From Flammeovirgaceae bacterium UBA1842 (lineage in GTDB: Bacteria > Bacteroidota > Bacteroidia > Cytophagales > Cyclobacteriaceae): a stretch of 22,168 bases of DNA. The stretch covers positions 1 to 22,168 of the forward strand of contig DDIU01000026.1 of NCBI GenBank assembly GCA_002338655.1, given 5' to 3'. A program made the position numbers and the translations under genes. Below, piece after piece: positions 1 to 6,982 of this stretch. Numbering within the stretch: position 1 is the stretch's first letter; the number at the start of each line of letters is the position of its first letter. The notes beneath the pieces were generated by a model. The model saw nothing but the letters and a program-made list of their open reading frames with translations. It had not been told where the DNA came from and did no database searches.

Positions 1-1
1 A

Positions 2-20
2 AGGCATTCATTTCCAGTTA
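2..20. repeat. Direct repeat copy 1 at the left window edge
   Basis: This 19-nt stretch (aggcattcatttccagtta) matches 619-638 (aggcattcattttccaatta), differing by one missing T and one G/A change. In copy 2 the repeat spans the stop codon of the membrane-protein gene and its first downstream bases. Copy 1 sits where a neighbouring gene on the minus strand could be expected past the window edge. The two copies bracket the DUF2200 gene and the hairpin-rich tract. It may be a duplication or recombination scar; sequence left of the window is needed to tell. Confidence 0.5.
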
Positions 21-28
21 TTTACATT

Positions 29-165
29 TAATCCCTTCGGGATTAGCGGCACATTATTTAGAAAGGATGTGATTATATCCATTGCTTATTTCTGACACTT
101 TTTGCATTCACCCAAAAAGTGTCCAAAAACGCTAGCCAGAATCAAGCCCCAGCCATCCGATGGCT
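29..165. repeat. Hairpin-rich intergenic tract, REP-like
   Basis: Three perfect inverted repeats lie in this non-coding stretch next to the DUF2200 stop codon. 29-45 is a 7-bp stem around a TTC loop. 94-104 pairs with 113-123 (GACACTTTTTG / CAAAAAGTGTC, 11 bp, 8-nt loop). 151-165 is AGCCATC-c-GATGGCT. From about 131 to 205 the DNA is clearly more GC-rich than the surrounding AT-rich sequence, which is unlike ordinary intergenic DNA here. No protein is credible in any frame. The architecture resembles REP/BIME-type dispersed palindromic repeats, but that class is inferred from structure alone; no second copy exists in this window. The 94-123 hairpin could also act as a bidirectional terminator for the genes to the right, though it lacks a GC-rich stem. 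Confidence 0.5.
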
Positions 166-208
166 TCCAATGACGTTCGTTCACCTAGGAGGGCGGTGGA
201 GCAAACCT

Positions 209-574
209 TTAGCCTTCACGCAAAATCTTATTCATCTTTCTGCCTATTGCCAATTCATCCACTAACTTGTCCAAATACCTTGTTTGTTGCGTTAATGGAT
301 TATCAATTTCCTCTATTCGATAGCCGCAGATTACTCCTGTAATGAGGTGTGCTTTGGGGTTTAATTTAGCCTTTTGAAAGAATGTTTTAAACGTAACCTT
401 TTCAGCAATGAGTTCTTGTAATTTACTTTCATCGAATCCAGTCAGCCATTCGATCACCTGATGCAATTCATCTTTTGTTCTGCCTTTTTTCTCCACTTTT
501 GTCACATAGTGTGGATATACAGATGAAAAGGTCATTTTGGCTATTCGCTCATTGTGCTCCGGTGTTGTTTTCAT
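209..574 (-). CDS. DUF2200 family protein
   Basis: A 121-residue protein that I recognise as DUF2200. The family features are the N-terminal FSSVYPHYVTKVEKKGRT segment, then a VIEWLTGFDE motif, the central LNPKAHLITGVICGYRIEEI stretch, and the C-terminal RYLDKLVDELAIGRKMNKIL. Length and full-span similarity fit a complete, single-domain, soluble cytoplasmic protein with no signal peptide or membrane segment. No biochemical function is established for the family. The start ATG at 572-574 gives the expected N terminus. It lies 50 bp downstream of the membrane-protein gene on the same strand and has no visible promoter box of its own, so read-through from that gene is possible. Downstream is the hairpin-rich tract. 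Confidence 0.85.
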   Translation of the reverse strand: MKTTPEHNERIAKMTFSSVYPHYVTKVEKKGRTKDELHQVIEWLTGFDESKLQELIAEKVTFKTFFQKAKLNPKAHLITGVICGYRIEEIDNPLTQQTRYLDKLVDELAIGRKMNKILREG

Positions 575-618
575 GTTGAATTACTTATGTTTTAAGGCTT
601 CTAAATTCTCTATTGAGT

Positions 619-638
619 AGGCATTCATTTTCCAATTA
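619..638. repeat. Direct repeat copy 2, at the 3' end of the membrane-protein gene
   Basis: Sequence aggcattcattttccaatta; 18 of 20 positions are shared with 2-20. It encodes the last residues (LIGK) and TGA stop of the membrane-protein gene on the minus strand plus the bases just beyond. This shows that the repeat begins inside a gene end. Confidence 0.5.
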
Positions 639-1272
639 GAATGTTGTATTCTTCTGGAATTGGAACTCCTTGAAAATGATTTGTCAACCCATAGAATATA
701 AGTAGAGTCACAATAAATCCGAATACAAGGATGGTATTGGCCTGATGTTTTGGTGTTAAGTTAAGTACAGTGGCCTTCATTTTTTTGCTATGAATGGAGG
801 CTATATGACCGAAAAATGAAAGTATGGCGAGCCCGTAATAGGGAAAGAAAAATAGGTTGAGGGGAAATGTGTTTAGTGCGGCCACTCCGAAATAAAAATT
901 AGTGTCCAGATTCAAAATATACCGCCCAACCAAAACAGCACTGGTATGTAGTATTAAGAAAATGGCTAAATAAAGCCCTGTCCAAATGTGAAGTTTTTCA
1001 AATCTTGTGACGGCTGTTTTTCTGCTTATTTTAAAAAGCTTTAGTCCCGATATAATCTGAGTGATAACAACAATAAATAAAATGGTCTCAATAAAGATAT
1101 TGCGGTATAATTTCCGCAAAACCTCCATTAGTTCTATATGTTTATCAGCGCCAAAAATGCTGTAAAAATGATTGAACAAGTGCAGTCCAATAAATAAGGT
1201 AATTGTCAATCCTGAGATAAAATGAATTTTTTTAGTTGTCATTTTAATTGGGTTTATTCCTCTATTTACCAT
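625..1272 (-). CDS. Multi-pass membrane protein with conserved-looking histidines (unknown function)
   Basis: A 215-residue integral membrane protein with about five hydrophobic helices, roughly at residues 16-38, 58-80, 94-116, 135-160 and 178-197. I do not recognise a named family. Several histidines fall in or at the ends of helices: H31 and H35 in GLHLFNHF, H95 and H109 in the helix LHIWTGLYLAIFLILH, and H156 in FFGH. The layout recalls di-haem cytochrome b subunits of the succinate dehydrogenase/fumarate reductase C type, so a haem-binding or quinone-linked role is conceivable, but this is inference only. The start is uncertain: ATG at 1272 (preceded by AGGA 8 nt upstream) or the second ATG, residue 11, at 1242. 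Two tandem dyads lie 81-128 bp upstream. DUF2200 follows on the same strand. Confidence 0.7.
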   Translation of the reverse strand: MVNRGINPIKMTTKKIHFISGLTITLFIGLHLFNHFYSIFGADKHIELMEVLRKLYRNIFIETILFIVVITQIISGLKLFKISRKTAVTRFEKLHIWTGLYLAIFLILHTSAVLVGRYILNLDTNFYFGVAALNTFPLNLFFFPYYGLAILSFFGHIASIHSKKMKATVLNLTPKHQANTILVFGFIVTLLIFYGLTNHFQGVPIPEEYNILIGK

Positions 1273-1352
1273 TGAATCCTAATACATAATTTGCCTTATA
1301 TATTTAGTTATTCAGTTATTCAAAGCAGATTTGTATGAGAAACAATATAATG

Positions 1353-1368
1353 AATACTTATAAGTATT
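1353..1368. promoter_or_regulatory. Perfect 16-bp palindrome, AATAC-N6-GTATT copy A
   Basis: AATACTTATAAGTATT is a perfect palindrome in the 158-bp gap between the membrane-protein gene start (1272) and the yidD stop (1431). With the copy at 1385-1400 it forms a tandem pair with starts 32 bp apart, close to three helical turns, as expected for a pair of repressor or activator sites on one face of DNA. The regulator is unknown. Confidence 0.45.
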
Positions 1369-1384
1369 TTAAATAATTAAAAAG

Positions 1385-1400
1385 AATACATATAGGTATT
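1385..1400. promoter_or_regulatory. Imperfect palindrome, AATAC-N6-GTATT copy B
   Basis: AATACATATAGGTATT has the same 5-bp arms and 6-bp spacer as the palindrome at 1353-1368. It is the distal member of the pair relative to the membrane-protein gene. Being so AT-rich, a chance origin of one copy is possible; the equal spacer and 32-bp period make chance less likely. Confidence 0.4.
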
Positions 1401-1430
1401 TAAATTGAGCTGTTTGGTCAGTAAAACGTG

Positions 1431-1697
1431 TTATTTTTTCTTTTTCTCAGGCACTGGATCATAACCATGCGTTCCCCAAGGGTGGCAGCGGCTAATGCGC
1501 TTCAATCCCAACCAAAGACCCTTAATAGGCCCCCAAATTTGAATGGCTTCTACCGCATAGCGCGAGCAAGTAGGGGTGTGTCGGCAACTCGAGCCCAACA
1601 GTGGACTGATCGTGTATTGATAAATCCTTATCGGAAAAATCAAAATGGCCGAAATGACCCCTTTAATCGATAGTGTATTCGGTTCCTTCTTTTCCAT
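1431..1697 (-). CDS. yidD: Membrane protein insertion efficiency factor YidD
   Basis: An 88-residue YidD homologue. The N-terminal amphipathic/hydrophobic segment (about residues 10-32) is followed by the family signature ISPLLGSSCRHTPTCSRYAV, then AIQIWGPIKGLWLGLKRISRCHPWG and HGYDPVP. The three cysteines of the family core (SSC, TPTC, SRC) are all present. In well-studied bacteria YidD sits at the inner membrane and aids YidC-dependent insertion. The protein ends in a short lysine run (KKKK), a common basic tail. The gene starts inside the 3' end of cysS (35-nt overlap, 1663-1697), so translation is probably coupled to cysS. It is not in the usual rnpA-yidC neighbourhood. Confidence 0.95.
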   Translation of the reverse strand: MEKKEPNTLSIKGVISAILIFPIRIYQYTISPLLGSSCRHTPTCSRYAVEAIQIWGPIKGLWLGLKRISRCHPWGTHGYDPVPEKKKK

Positions 1698-3162
1698 CTT
1701 TTAGGGAAACACCCAGTGCCTTCAAATCATCCCTGATTTTGTCTGTAAGGGCATAATTTTTTGCGGCTTTTGCATCATTACGAAGTTTGATCAGCATTTC
1801 TACTACACCGCTAACCAGTTGTTGGTTGCCTTCCTGCTCTTCTTTCAGACCAAGCACATCGGTGATAAATCCAGTATAATGTTTAATAAGCTCATTGAAA
1901 GTGGCTTCAGAGAGCTGACCCACCTGATTATTGCCTGCTTTGAAGTTGTTCATGGTGGTAGTAAGCTCAAATAATACCGCCAAAGTTTTGGCTGAGTTAA
2001 AGTCATCACTCATGTTTTCAAAGAGCTCACCAATGTTCTGTTTTATTTTTGCTTCAAATTCGGTATCCACTGTACCCGCTTGGTAAGATAAGCCAGTGGC
2101 AATTCTGTAACCTTCCATCAATCTCTTGTAGCCTTTTTCTGCTGCTGTTAGGGCTTCATTGGAAAAATCCAAGGTACTGGAATAGTGGGATTGTAAATTA
2201 AAAAACCGTACTACCATGGCACTATAGCCTCGGTCGAGTAGCTCATGTTCTCCAGCAAATAGCTCCTGGGGCAAGAAGGAGTTGCCTAACGATTTACTCA
2301 TCTTCTGTCCGTTCACTGTTAGCATGTTGGTGTGCAACCAATATTTCACAGGGTCTTTTCCAGTTGAGGCCACCGATTGTGCAATCTCACATTCGTGATG
2401 CGGAAACAACAAATCCATACCACCTCCATGAATGTCAAATGTTTCACCTAAGTATTTGGTGCTCATTACCGTACATTCCAAATGCCAACCTGGGAAACCT
2501 TCACCCCAAGGTGAGTTCCAACGCATAATGTGGCTAGGGGAGGCCTTCTTCCAAATGGCAAAATCAATTTTATTACGTTTTTCATCCTGACTGTCGAGCA
2601 TTCTGCCACTCTCCATCATCTCCTCAATCTTACGGCCCGATAGTTTTCCATAAGAATGCTTTTCATCGTACTTAGTCACATCAAAGTAAACAGAGCCATT
2701 TACTTCATAGGCCAGTCCTTTGTCGAGCAGGTCTTGCACCATTTCTATTTGCTCCATGATATGGCCTGTTGCTGAAGGCTCTATACTAGGAGGTAAGAGG
2801 TTAAACTGTTTTAAAACATCATGAAAACCATTTGTATAATGTTGTACGATTTCCATCGGTTCCAACTGCTCTAGCCGCGCTTTCTTAGCTATTTTATCCT
2901 CTCCCTCATCTGCATCATTTTCTAGGTGACCTACATCGGTAATATTGCGGACATAGCGTACCTTATAACCAATATACAGGAGGTACCTATAAATCATATC
3001 AAAGCTCATGAAGGTCCGCACGTTGCCCAAATGCACATCACTGTAAACGGTGGGGCCACATACATACATCCCAACACGATCCGGATGGATTGGCTCAAAC
3101 TTCTCTTTTGATTTGGTTAAGGTATTATATAATGTTATTGGGTATTGTTCCTTCAGCGACAT
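1663..3162 (-). CDS. cysS: Cysteinyl-tRNA synthetase
   Basis: A 499-residue class I aminoacyl-tRNA synthetase that charges tRNA-Cys in the cytoplasm. The HIGH-type motif appears as HLGN at residues 44-47, just after the Zn-ligand Cys35 in CGPTVY. The other zinc-site residues are Cys230 (WHLEC) and the His255/His256-Glu257 group (FPHHE). The KMSKS loop is at 287-291. The C-terminal part holds the helical DALR region and a tail ending EYTID, so the length is normal for the family. The ATG at 3160-3162 gives the canonical N terminus. It has its own predicted promoter (TAATTTTG box) and a long dyad in the 86-bp upstream gap, so it need not belong to the receptor operon further upstream. yidD overlaps its 3' end. 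Confidence 0.98.
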   Translation of the reverse strand: MSLKEQYPITLYNTLTKSKEKFEPIHPDRVGMYVCGPTVYSDVHLGNVRTFMSFDMIYRYLLYIGYKVRYVRNITDVGHLENDADEGEDKIAKKARLEQLEPMEIVQHYTNGFHDVLKQFNLLPPSIEPSATGHIMEQIEMVQDLLDKGLAYEVNGSVYFDVTKYDEKHSYGKLSGRKIEEMMESGRMLDSQDEKRNKIDFAIWKKASPSHIMRWNSPWGEGFPGWHLECTVMSTKYLGETFDIHGGGMDLLFPHHECEIAQSVASTGKDPVKYWLHTNMLTVNGQKMSKSLGNSFLPQELFAGEHELLDRGYSAMVVRFFNLQSHYSSTLDFSNEALTAAEKGYKRLMEGYRIATGLSYQAGTVDTEFEAKIKQNIGELFENMSDDFNSAKTLAVLFELTTTMNNFKAGNNQVGQLSEATFNELIKHYTGFITDVLGLKEEQEGNQQLVSGVVEMLIKLRNDAKAAKNYALTDKIRDDLKALGVSLKDGKEGTEYTID

Positions 3163-3170
3163 GCAGTAAA

Positions 3171-3222
3171 AATTAATGCTAATTATAAAGTCTTTTACAA
3201 GGCTTCAAAATTAGCATCAATT
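3171..3222. promoter_or_regulatory. Long dyad around the predicted cysS transcription start
   Basis: The 14-bp arms 3171-3184 and 3209-3222 are inverted copies with one mismatch (core ATGCTAATT / AATTAGCAT, perfect). The spacer contains a second, smaller inverted repeat (aagtct / aggctt, with one G-T pair). One arm overlaps the predicted -7 box and the other lies in the leader about 10-20 nt before the cysS start. It could be an operator straddling the start site or an RNA stem-loop in the leader. Confidence 0.5.
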
Positions 3223-3236
3223 ACCGATCTTCCAAT
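3206..3236 (-). promoter_or_regulatory. Predicted cysS promoter
   Basis: On the minus strand TAATTTTG (3213-3206) matches the Bacteroidota -7 consensus TAnnTTTG exactly. An ATTG at 3236-3233, 19 nt upstream, is a three-of-four match to the -33 TTTG. The predicted start is near 3200, giving a leader of about 38 nt. Confidence 0.5.
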
Positions 3237-3248
3237 AAGATATACCAA

Positions 3249-3764
3249 TTAAGGTTTGCCGTCTTTCTTTAAAGTCATCTCAAAAAATGGAAACCACTGC
3301 TGTCCATCAGGAGAATAGTTGCCTTTTTCTGTCCATGTAGTATCAGTAAAAGTGGTCGAATATTTTACTGTTCCGCCATTGGGCACTTTAAACCACCAGG
3401 TCATTATCCCTGGTTCTAAGGTTAAGTCAGCAAGTGTATGTTCACCTTCCATAGTGTGAGCAGACATTTTTAACACTCCGGGGGCTTCAGCATATATAAT
3501 TGCATAAGCCTCAAAGTCAGGGGTTTTACCCGTAATGTCCTTGCCCTTACCATTGATCAATACAATGTTGTTATTAAGCTTAAACTGAATGTCCTCCGTT
3601 TGATTGAACTTGACTACGGTTCGATCAGGTAGACTTATCCAACCGCTGCCAGACCATTTTCCTTCAAGTGGTTTGAGTAGTTCCAATGAATTTGTTTGCG
3701 CAAAGGCTGTAGGATGAAAACCGATCATCAGATAGCCAAGAATTAAGTAGATTGAAAGTTTCAT
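3249..3764 (-). CDS. Secreted lipocalin-like (DUF1579-like) protein
   Basis: A 171-residue protein with a clear signal peptide (hydrophobic residues 4-20, cleavage probably after TAFA, giving QTN...). The mature part begins LLKPLEGKWSGSGW, which resembles the opening of DUF1579/lipocalin-type small beta-barrels, and continues with alternating beta-strand patterns to the end. A periplasmic or surface-exposed ligand-binding barrel is the best guess; the ligand is unknown. It is the last gene of the receptor block: its ATG lies only 21 nt after the TonB-dependent receptor stop, so it is very probably co-transcribed. An unrelated secreted beta-sandwich cannot be excluded. Confidence 0.7.
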   Translation of the reverse strand: MKLSIYLILGYLMIGFHPTAFAQTNSLELLKPLEGKWSGSGWISLPDRTVVKFNQTEDIQFKLNNNIVLINGKGKDITGKTPDFEAYAIIYAEAPGVLKMSAHTMEGEHTLADLTLEPGIMTWWFKVPNGGTVKYSTTFTDTTWTEKGNYSPDGQQWFPFFEMTLKKDGKP

Positions 3765-3785
3765 AATATAGGGGTTTAGTTAAAA

Positions 3786-5912
3786 TTAGAAATTAATTAC
3801 AGTTCCAAAATAGACCGTACGTTGCGAGAAGAGCTCATCTTGCCGTACTGAATAATCAAAATTATAGATGTAACCACGCACATTTTTAGTGTTGAGCACA
3901 TTGCTGAGTGAAGCAAAAGTGATAATGGTCACTTTCTCACTTACAGGAAATAACCTTGAAATGCTTAAGTCAATCACGTTGTAATCGGGCAGCCGAGTAC
4001 GATTGTCAATGGAGGCATATTGTGGCTCGTAGGCATTTAAGTCATTGTAATATGCAGCACCTATCAATGGTTGGTAATAGCGGCCATCCCTGAGTAAAAA
4101 GGTGGTAGTAATTTCAAATAGAGGAGCCGGTTTATATTTTAGGCTCCCTTTTATAAAATAACTCAAGTCATAATTTGATTCGTATTTTTTATTATTGGTT
4201 GAATTTTGAGAAGTTCCATTGATGTAGGTAATGGAGGTTTGAGCGGTAAGATTCTTAAAAAGCTTGCCTTTAATAAACAGTTCTGTTCCTATGATGTTAG
4301 TTGTTGTTGCGCCTTGTTTATTTTCTTTATTAAAAACTGAAAGAGTAAGCTCCGTAACGTCTTGCTGATATGAAAAGTCAATAGACGCCTGCTTACTTTC
4401 AATAAAATAAGCTGAGGAATTTTCATTTTGAGATAGTGCATATTTGTTGTATTTGCCTATTCCGGCATTGATTGAGAACTGATCGCTAAGTTTATAATTA
4501 GTATTTACTTGACCACTTAAATAGCTCTTTTGGTCACTTGAGGGTATATTTTTTCGTAACCCGGCACCTACTATCCATTTATTCCCCAAGTAATATTTTG
4601 CATAAGAATATACTTCAGGTCGATGCACATGCTGTTCTGATTGTTGATGTTGAAATGGATAGCCAGGACCCTCGGCATAGTCATAGGTATAAAAAGTGCC
4701 ATTGAATTGTTGCCCTCTAAAATCATATGTGAACCCTGTTTTTACATCAAAACTGGCTCCGAAAAATTGGTAATTGGCAGATATAAAAGTATCATGGTTT
4801 TTAATAGTGATGTCTGTATCAGAGTAGCCGAATTGTGCCTTTGAATAACTCAGGTTGCCATTTATAGTAAATTCTGATTGGTTTATTCGCTTTCGCCAAT
4901 TGGCAATGGTAAAGTTTCTTTTCTTCTGTTGGTTGAAAATCCCACTGTAAGTGGGTGCCTCGTATTGAAAATCATATCCTTCGTACAACGAATAGTTAAA
5001 GATTTTGAGAATGGAATTGTCACTTAGATTCCTTACTGCATTGATTCCCAAATCAAATGACCTAAATTTTTTAATTGACGCTAATGCCTCCTGATTTATG
5101 CCCCTGATAAATTCAGAGGGTTGGAAGTTGGAGAATACTGTAATTCCAGTCTTTTTGCCGATCGGCCTTGAAGTCAATAAACCAAAGCTGGCCAATGTAA
5201 CTGTGGCTGAATTTATAGCTACTTTAGGCACCTGCTCTGTAGATTGTATAGCAATCAAGCCAGAAGTAGTATTGCCATATTCCAAAGGAGGATTGCCGGG
5301 AAATACCTGCATATTGTCCACAATGGCCGTATTGAAAATACTAAATGTGCCAATACCATTGAGTTGTGAAAAACGAATAGCATCATAGATTGGCACATTG
5401 TTCATAAAAATACCGGTCTCTACAGGACTACTTCCGCGGAAACTTATATTGGCAGATTCATCTAAAGTAGTAGATGAAGGGAGTGAATTTACAGCCAATA
5501 GTGGATCAGCTTTGGCGGATGGGTTGGTGTAAATGTCTAGTCTTTGTACTTTTCGATAAGTAAATTCTTCAGCAATCAATTTCTCAGCCTTCACAACTAC
5601 TTCATCAATATTCGTGATGTTCTGTGGTAGTTTGATAGTGAGCGAAACCTCCGCTTTTGAAAATGGCACTTGTAATTCCTTATAACCTATGTAGGATACA
5701 ATGAGGGTATCAACCTTACTAACTGAAATGGCAAATTCACCATTAACATCAGTACTCGTTCCTTTGCGCCAGTTCGACTTTAAGTACAGATTAGCACCAA
5801 CCAAAGGCTCCAAGGTAATCTGGTCAACTACGGTTCCCGTTAATAACTGTGCCTGAGAAGTGAATGACAGGAAACTTAGTGCTATTAAAATAGGGTAGAT
5901 AATAGTTCTCAT
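3786..5912 (-). CDS. TonB-dependent outer-membrane receptor with N-terminal carboxypeptidase-like domain
   Basis: A 708-residue outer-membrane transporter. It has a signal peptide (about residues 1-21, ending SQA), a carboxypeptidase-D-regulatory-like beta-sandwich (about 22-105; GTVVDQITLEPLVGANLYLK, then DVNGEFAISV and YIGYKEL), a plug domain (about 115-225; SLPSSTTLDESANISFRG, then FPGNPPLEYGNTTSG) and a barrel rich in aromatic strands. The terminal residue is phenylalanine (TVINF), as usual for outer-membrane barrels. No SusD-like partner is adjacent, so it is not a Sus-type glycan system. Its ATG overlaps the stop of the secreted TPR gene (ATGA), which indicates translational coupling. 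The length is short for the family but complete. The substrate is unknown; control may come from the winged-helix gene upstream. Confidence 0.93.
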   Translation of the reverse strand: MRTIIYPILIALSFLSFTSQAQLLTGTVVDQITLEPLVGANLYLKSNWRKGTSTDVNGEFAISVSKVDTLIVSYIGYKELQVPFSKAEVSLTIKLPQNITNIDEVVVKAEKLIAEEFTYRKVQRLDIYTNPSAKADPLLAVNSLPSSTTLDESANISFRGSSPVETGIFMNNVPIYDAIRFSQLNGIGTFSIFNTAIVDNMQVFPGNPPLEYGNTTSGLIAIQSTEQVPKVAINSATVTLASFGLLTSRPIGKKTGITVFSNFQPSEFIRGINQEALASIKKFRSFDLGINAVRNLSDNSILKIFNYSLYEGYDFQYEAPTYSGIFNQQKKRNFTIANWRKRINQSEFTINGNLSYSKAQFGYSDTDITIKNHDTFISANYQFFGASFDVKTGFTYDFRGQQFNGTFYTYDYAEGPGYPFQHQQSEQHVHRPEVYSYAKYYLGNKWIVGAGLRKNIPSSDQKSYLSGQVNTNYKLSDQFSINAGIGKYNKYALSQNENSSAYFIESKQASIDFSYQQDVTELTLSVFNKENKQGATTTNIIGTELFIKGKLFKNLTAQTSITYINGTSQNSTNNKKYESNYDLSYFIKGSLKYKPAPLFEITTTFLLRDGRYYQPLIGAAYYNDLNAYEPQYASIDNRTRLPDYNVIDLSISRLFPVSEKVTIITFASLSNVLNTKNVRGYIYNFDYSVRQDELFSQRTVYFGTVINF

Positions 5913-6640
5913 TTGGGTTGAGCCTTTGGTAATAGCACTTTACTCACCCAATTAAAGTCAGGTTCCTGCTGAAGTACATTTTCGAAAACAGCTACGCCTT
6001 TTTCTTTTTTGCCTGTGACAATATACGCTTGACCTAACCAGGCTTGCGCATCAAGGTAACGCCAATTATTCAGTTTAGAACTGCCTTGCTGGTCATATAG
6101 TGCAATGGCTTTTTCATAGGCTTTAACGGCTTCATTTTTATCTCCTCCAAACATGGTAGGGGTAAAAAGCTTTGAACTGGCATAAATTTGCCATACTAAT
6201 GGAGAATTGTTATCTACAGCTAAGGCATCGTCTATGAGCCCACTACTTTTCGAACCAAGGTAGATTCCTTTCCAAGAGCTATAGCCCATTTCAAACCCAT
6301 AAATCGATGAAAGAAGTGCCTTAGACTCTGCCAATTGATAGTTTTGTTCAATAAGTAAGTCTAGATTGTCTTTAGTACTATCTAGATATTCATCGAATAG
6401 TGTCTCATCCTTATCACCCATTGTTGCGCCCAGTAGACCATGTTGAGCTAAAACCAGATCAAAAAGATCACTCATGTTTTTTGATTTCGTATAAATTGCT
6501 GTTCGTTTTTGTACGGCACTTTTCCATAATGATTTCGAATTGGTGAGATAGGCTCCATATTCCAAGTCGTTTAAATTTCCTTGTCCAATCACCATTGATA
6601 GTGGAAGGAATAATGCGATTAATAAGATTGATGTTTTCAT
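5909..6640 (-). CDS. Secreted TPR-containing protein
   Basis: A 243-residue exported protein with a signal peptide (hydrophobic 4-19, cleavage near VIGQ). The C-terminal half shows TPR-like helical hairpins: NEAVKAYEKAIALYD (about 166-180), AQAWLGQAYIVTGKKEKGVAVFENVLQQEP (about 199-228). The N-terminal half is also helical but I do not recognise it. It is likely periplasmic and may act as a partner or scaffold for the receptor that follows, since the two genes overlap by four bases. Its own upstream gap of 51 bp carries a second copy of the GTTTA-N5-TAAAC dyad, so its expression may be separately tuned. No catalytic motif is visible. Confidence 0.8.
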   Translation of the reverse strand: MKTSILLIALFLPLSMVIGQGNLNDLEYGAYLTNSKSLWKSAVQKRTAIYTKSKNMSDLFDLVLAQHGLLGATMGDKDETLFDEYLDSTKDNLDLLIEQNYQLAESKALLSSIYGFEMGYSSWKGIYLGSKSSGLIDDALAVDNNSPLVWQIYASSKLFTPTMFGGDKNEAVKAYEKAIALYDQQGSSKLNNWRYLDAQAWLGQAYIVTGKKEKGVAVFENVLQQEPDFNWVSKVLLPKAQPK

Positions 6641-6660
6641 GATACTATTTTTATAAAGTG

Positions 6661-6675
6661 GTTTATAATGTAAAC
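6661..6675. promoter_or_regulatory. Operator-like dyad GTTTA-N5-TAAAC, copy 2
   Basis: GTTTATAATGTAAAC lies 21-35 nt upstream of the TPR gene start. It shares the dyad and the left flank (TAAAGT) with the copy at 7581-7595; over 23 positions (6654-6676 against 7574-7596) 18 are identical. No good -7 box sits next to it, so it may act as an internal operator or roadblock. The proposed binder is the winged-helix protein encoded just upstream. Confidence 0.5.
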
Positions 6676-6691
6676 TATATATTCAAAAAAA

Positions 6692-6982
6692 TTAGGTGTC
6701 GAGATATTTTTGAAGGGACGTGACATAATTTTCAAATGCCTCAATACCTTTTTTGGATATCTTACAAGTAGTCAATGGTTTTTTGCCTTTAAATGATTTG
6801 GTGACTTCTATGTACCCTGCGGTAGAGAGCTTATCCAATTGCACACTAAGGTTGCCAGCCGTTGAGCCAGTTTTCTCCTTGATATATACAAACTCAGCAG
6901 ATTTTACGCTCATTAGCAGGGACATCACCGCCAAACGAAGTTGAGAATGAAGTAAAGGGTCTAAATCATTGAATGCTTTCAT
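6692..6982 (-). CDS. Winged-helix DNA-binding transcriptional regulator (HTH_34/MarR-like)
   Basis: A 96-residue stand-alone winged-helix protein. It begins DPLLHSQLRLAVMSLLMS (helix 1), then FVYIKEKTGSTAGNLSVQL (helix 2 and recognition helix, about residues 32-52), LSTAGYIEVTKSFKGKKPLTTCKIS (wing) and a C-terminal helix GIEAFENYVTSLQKYL that would serve for dimerisation. This is the pattern of the small HTH_34/MarR-type regulators common in Bacteroidota. There is no ligand domain. Its ATG overlaps the stop of the 6-TM gene (TAATG), so the two are translated together. The dyad in the operon promoter and the copy downstream of this gene are natural candidate operators; repression of its own operon is inferred. 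Confidence 0.88.
   Translation of the reverse strand: MKAFNDLDPLLHSQLRLAVMSLLMSVKSAEFVYIKEKTGSTAGNLSVQLDKLSTAGYIEVTKSFKGKKPLTTCKISKKGIEAFENYVTSLQKYLDT

Noticed and set aside
160..342. 60-codon plus-strand frame over the DUF2200 3' end
   Set aside because: Runs antisense to a recognised family gene and across the hairpin tract; no coding character.
3163..3248. T-box riboswitch upstream of cysS
   Set aside because: The leader is under 50 nt from the predicted start, lacks the T-box bulge sequence and has no terminator; only a dyad is present.
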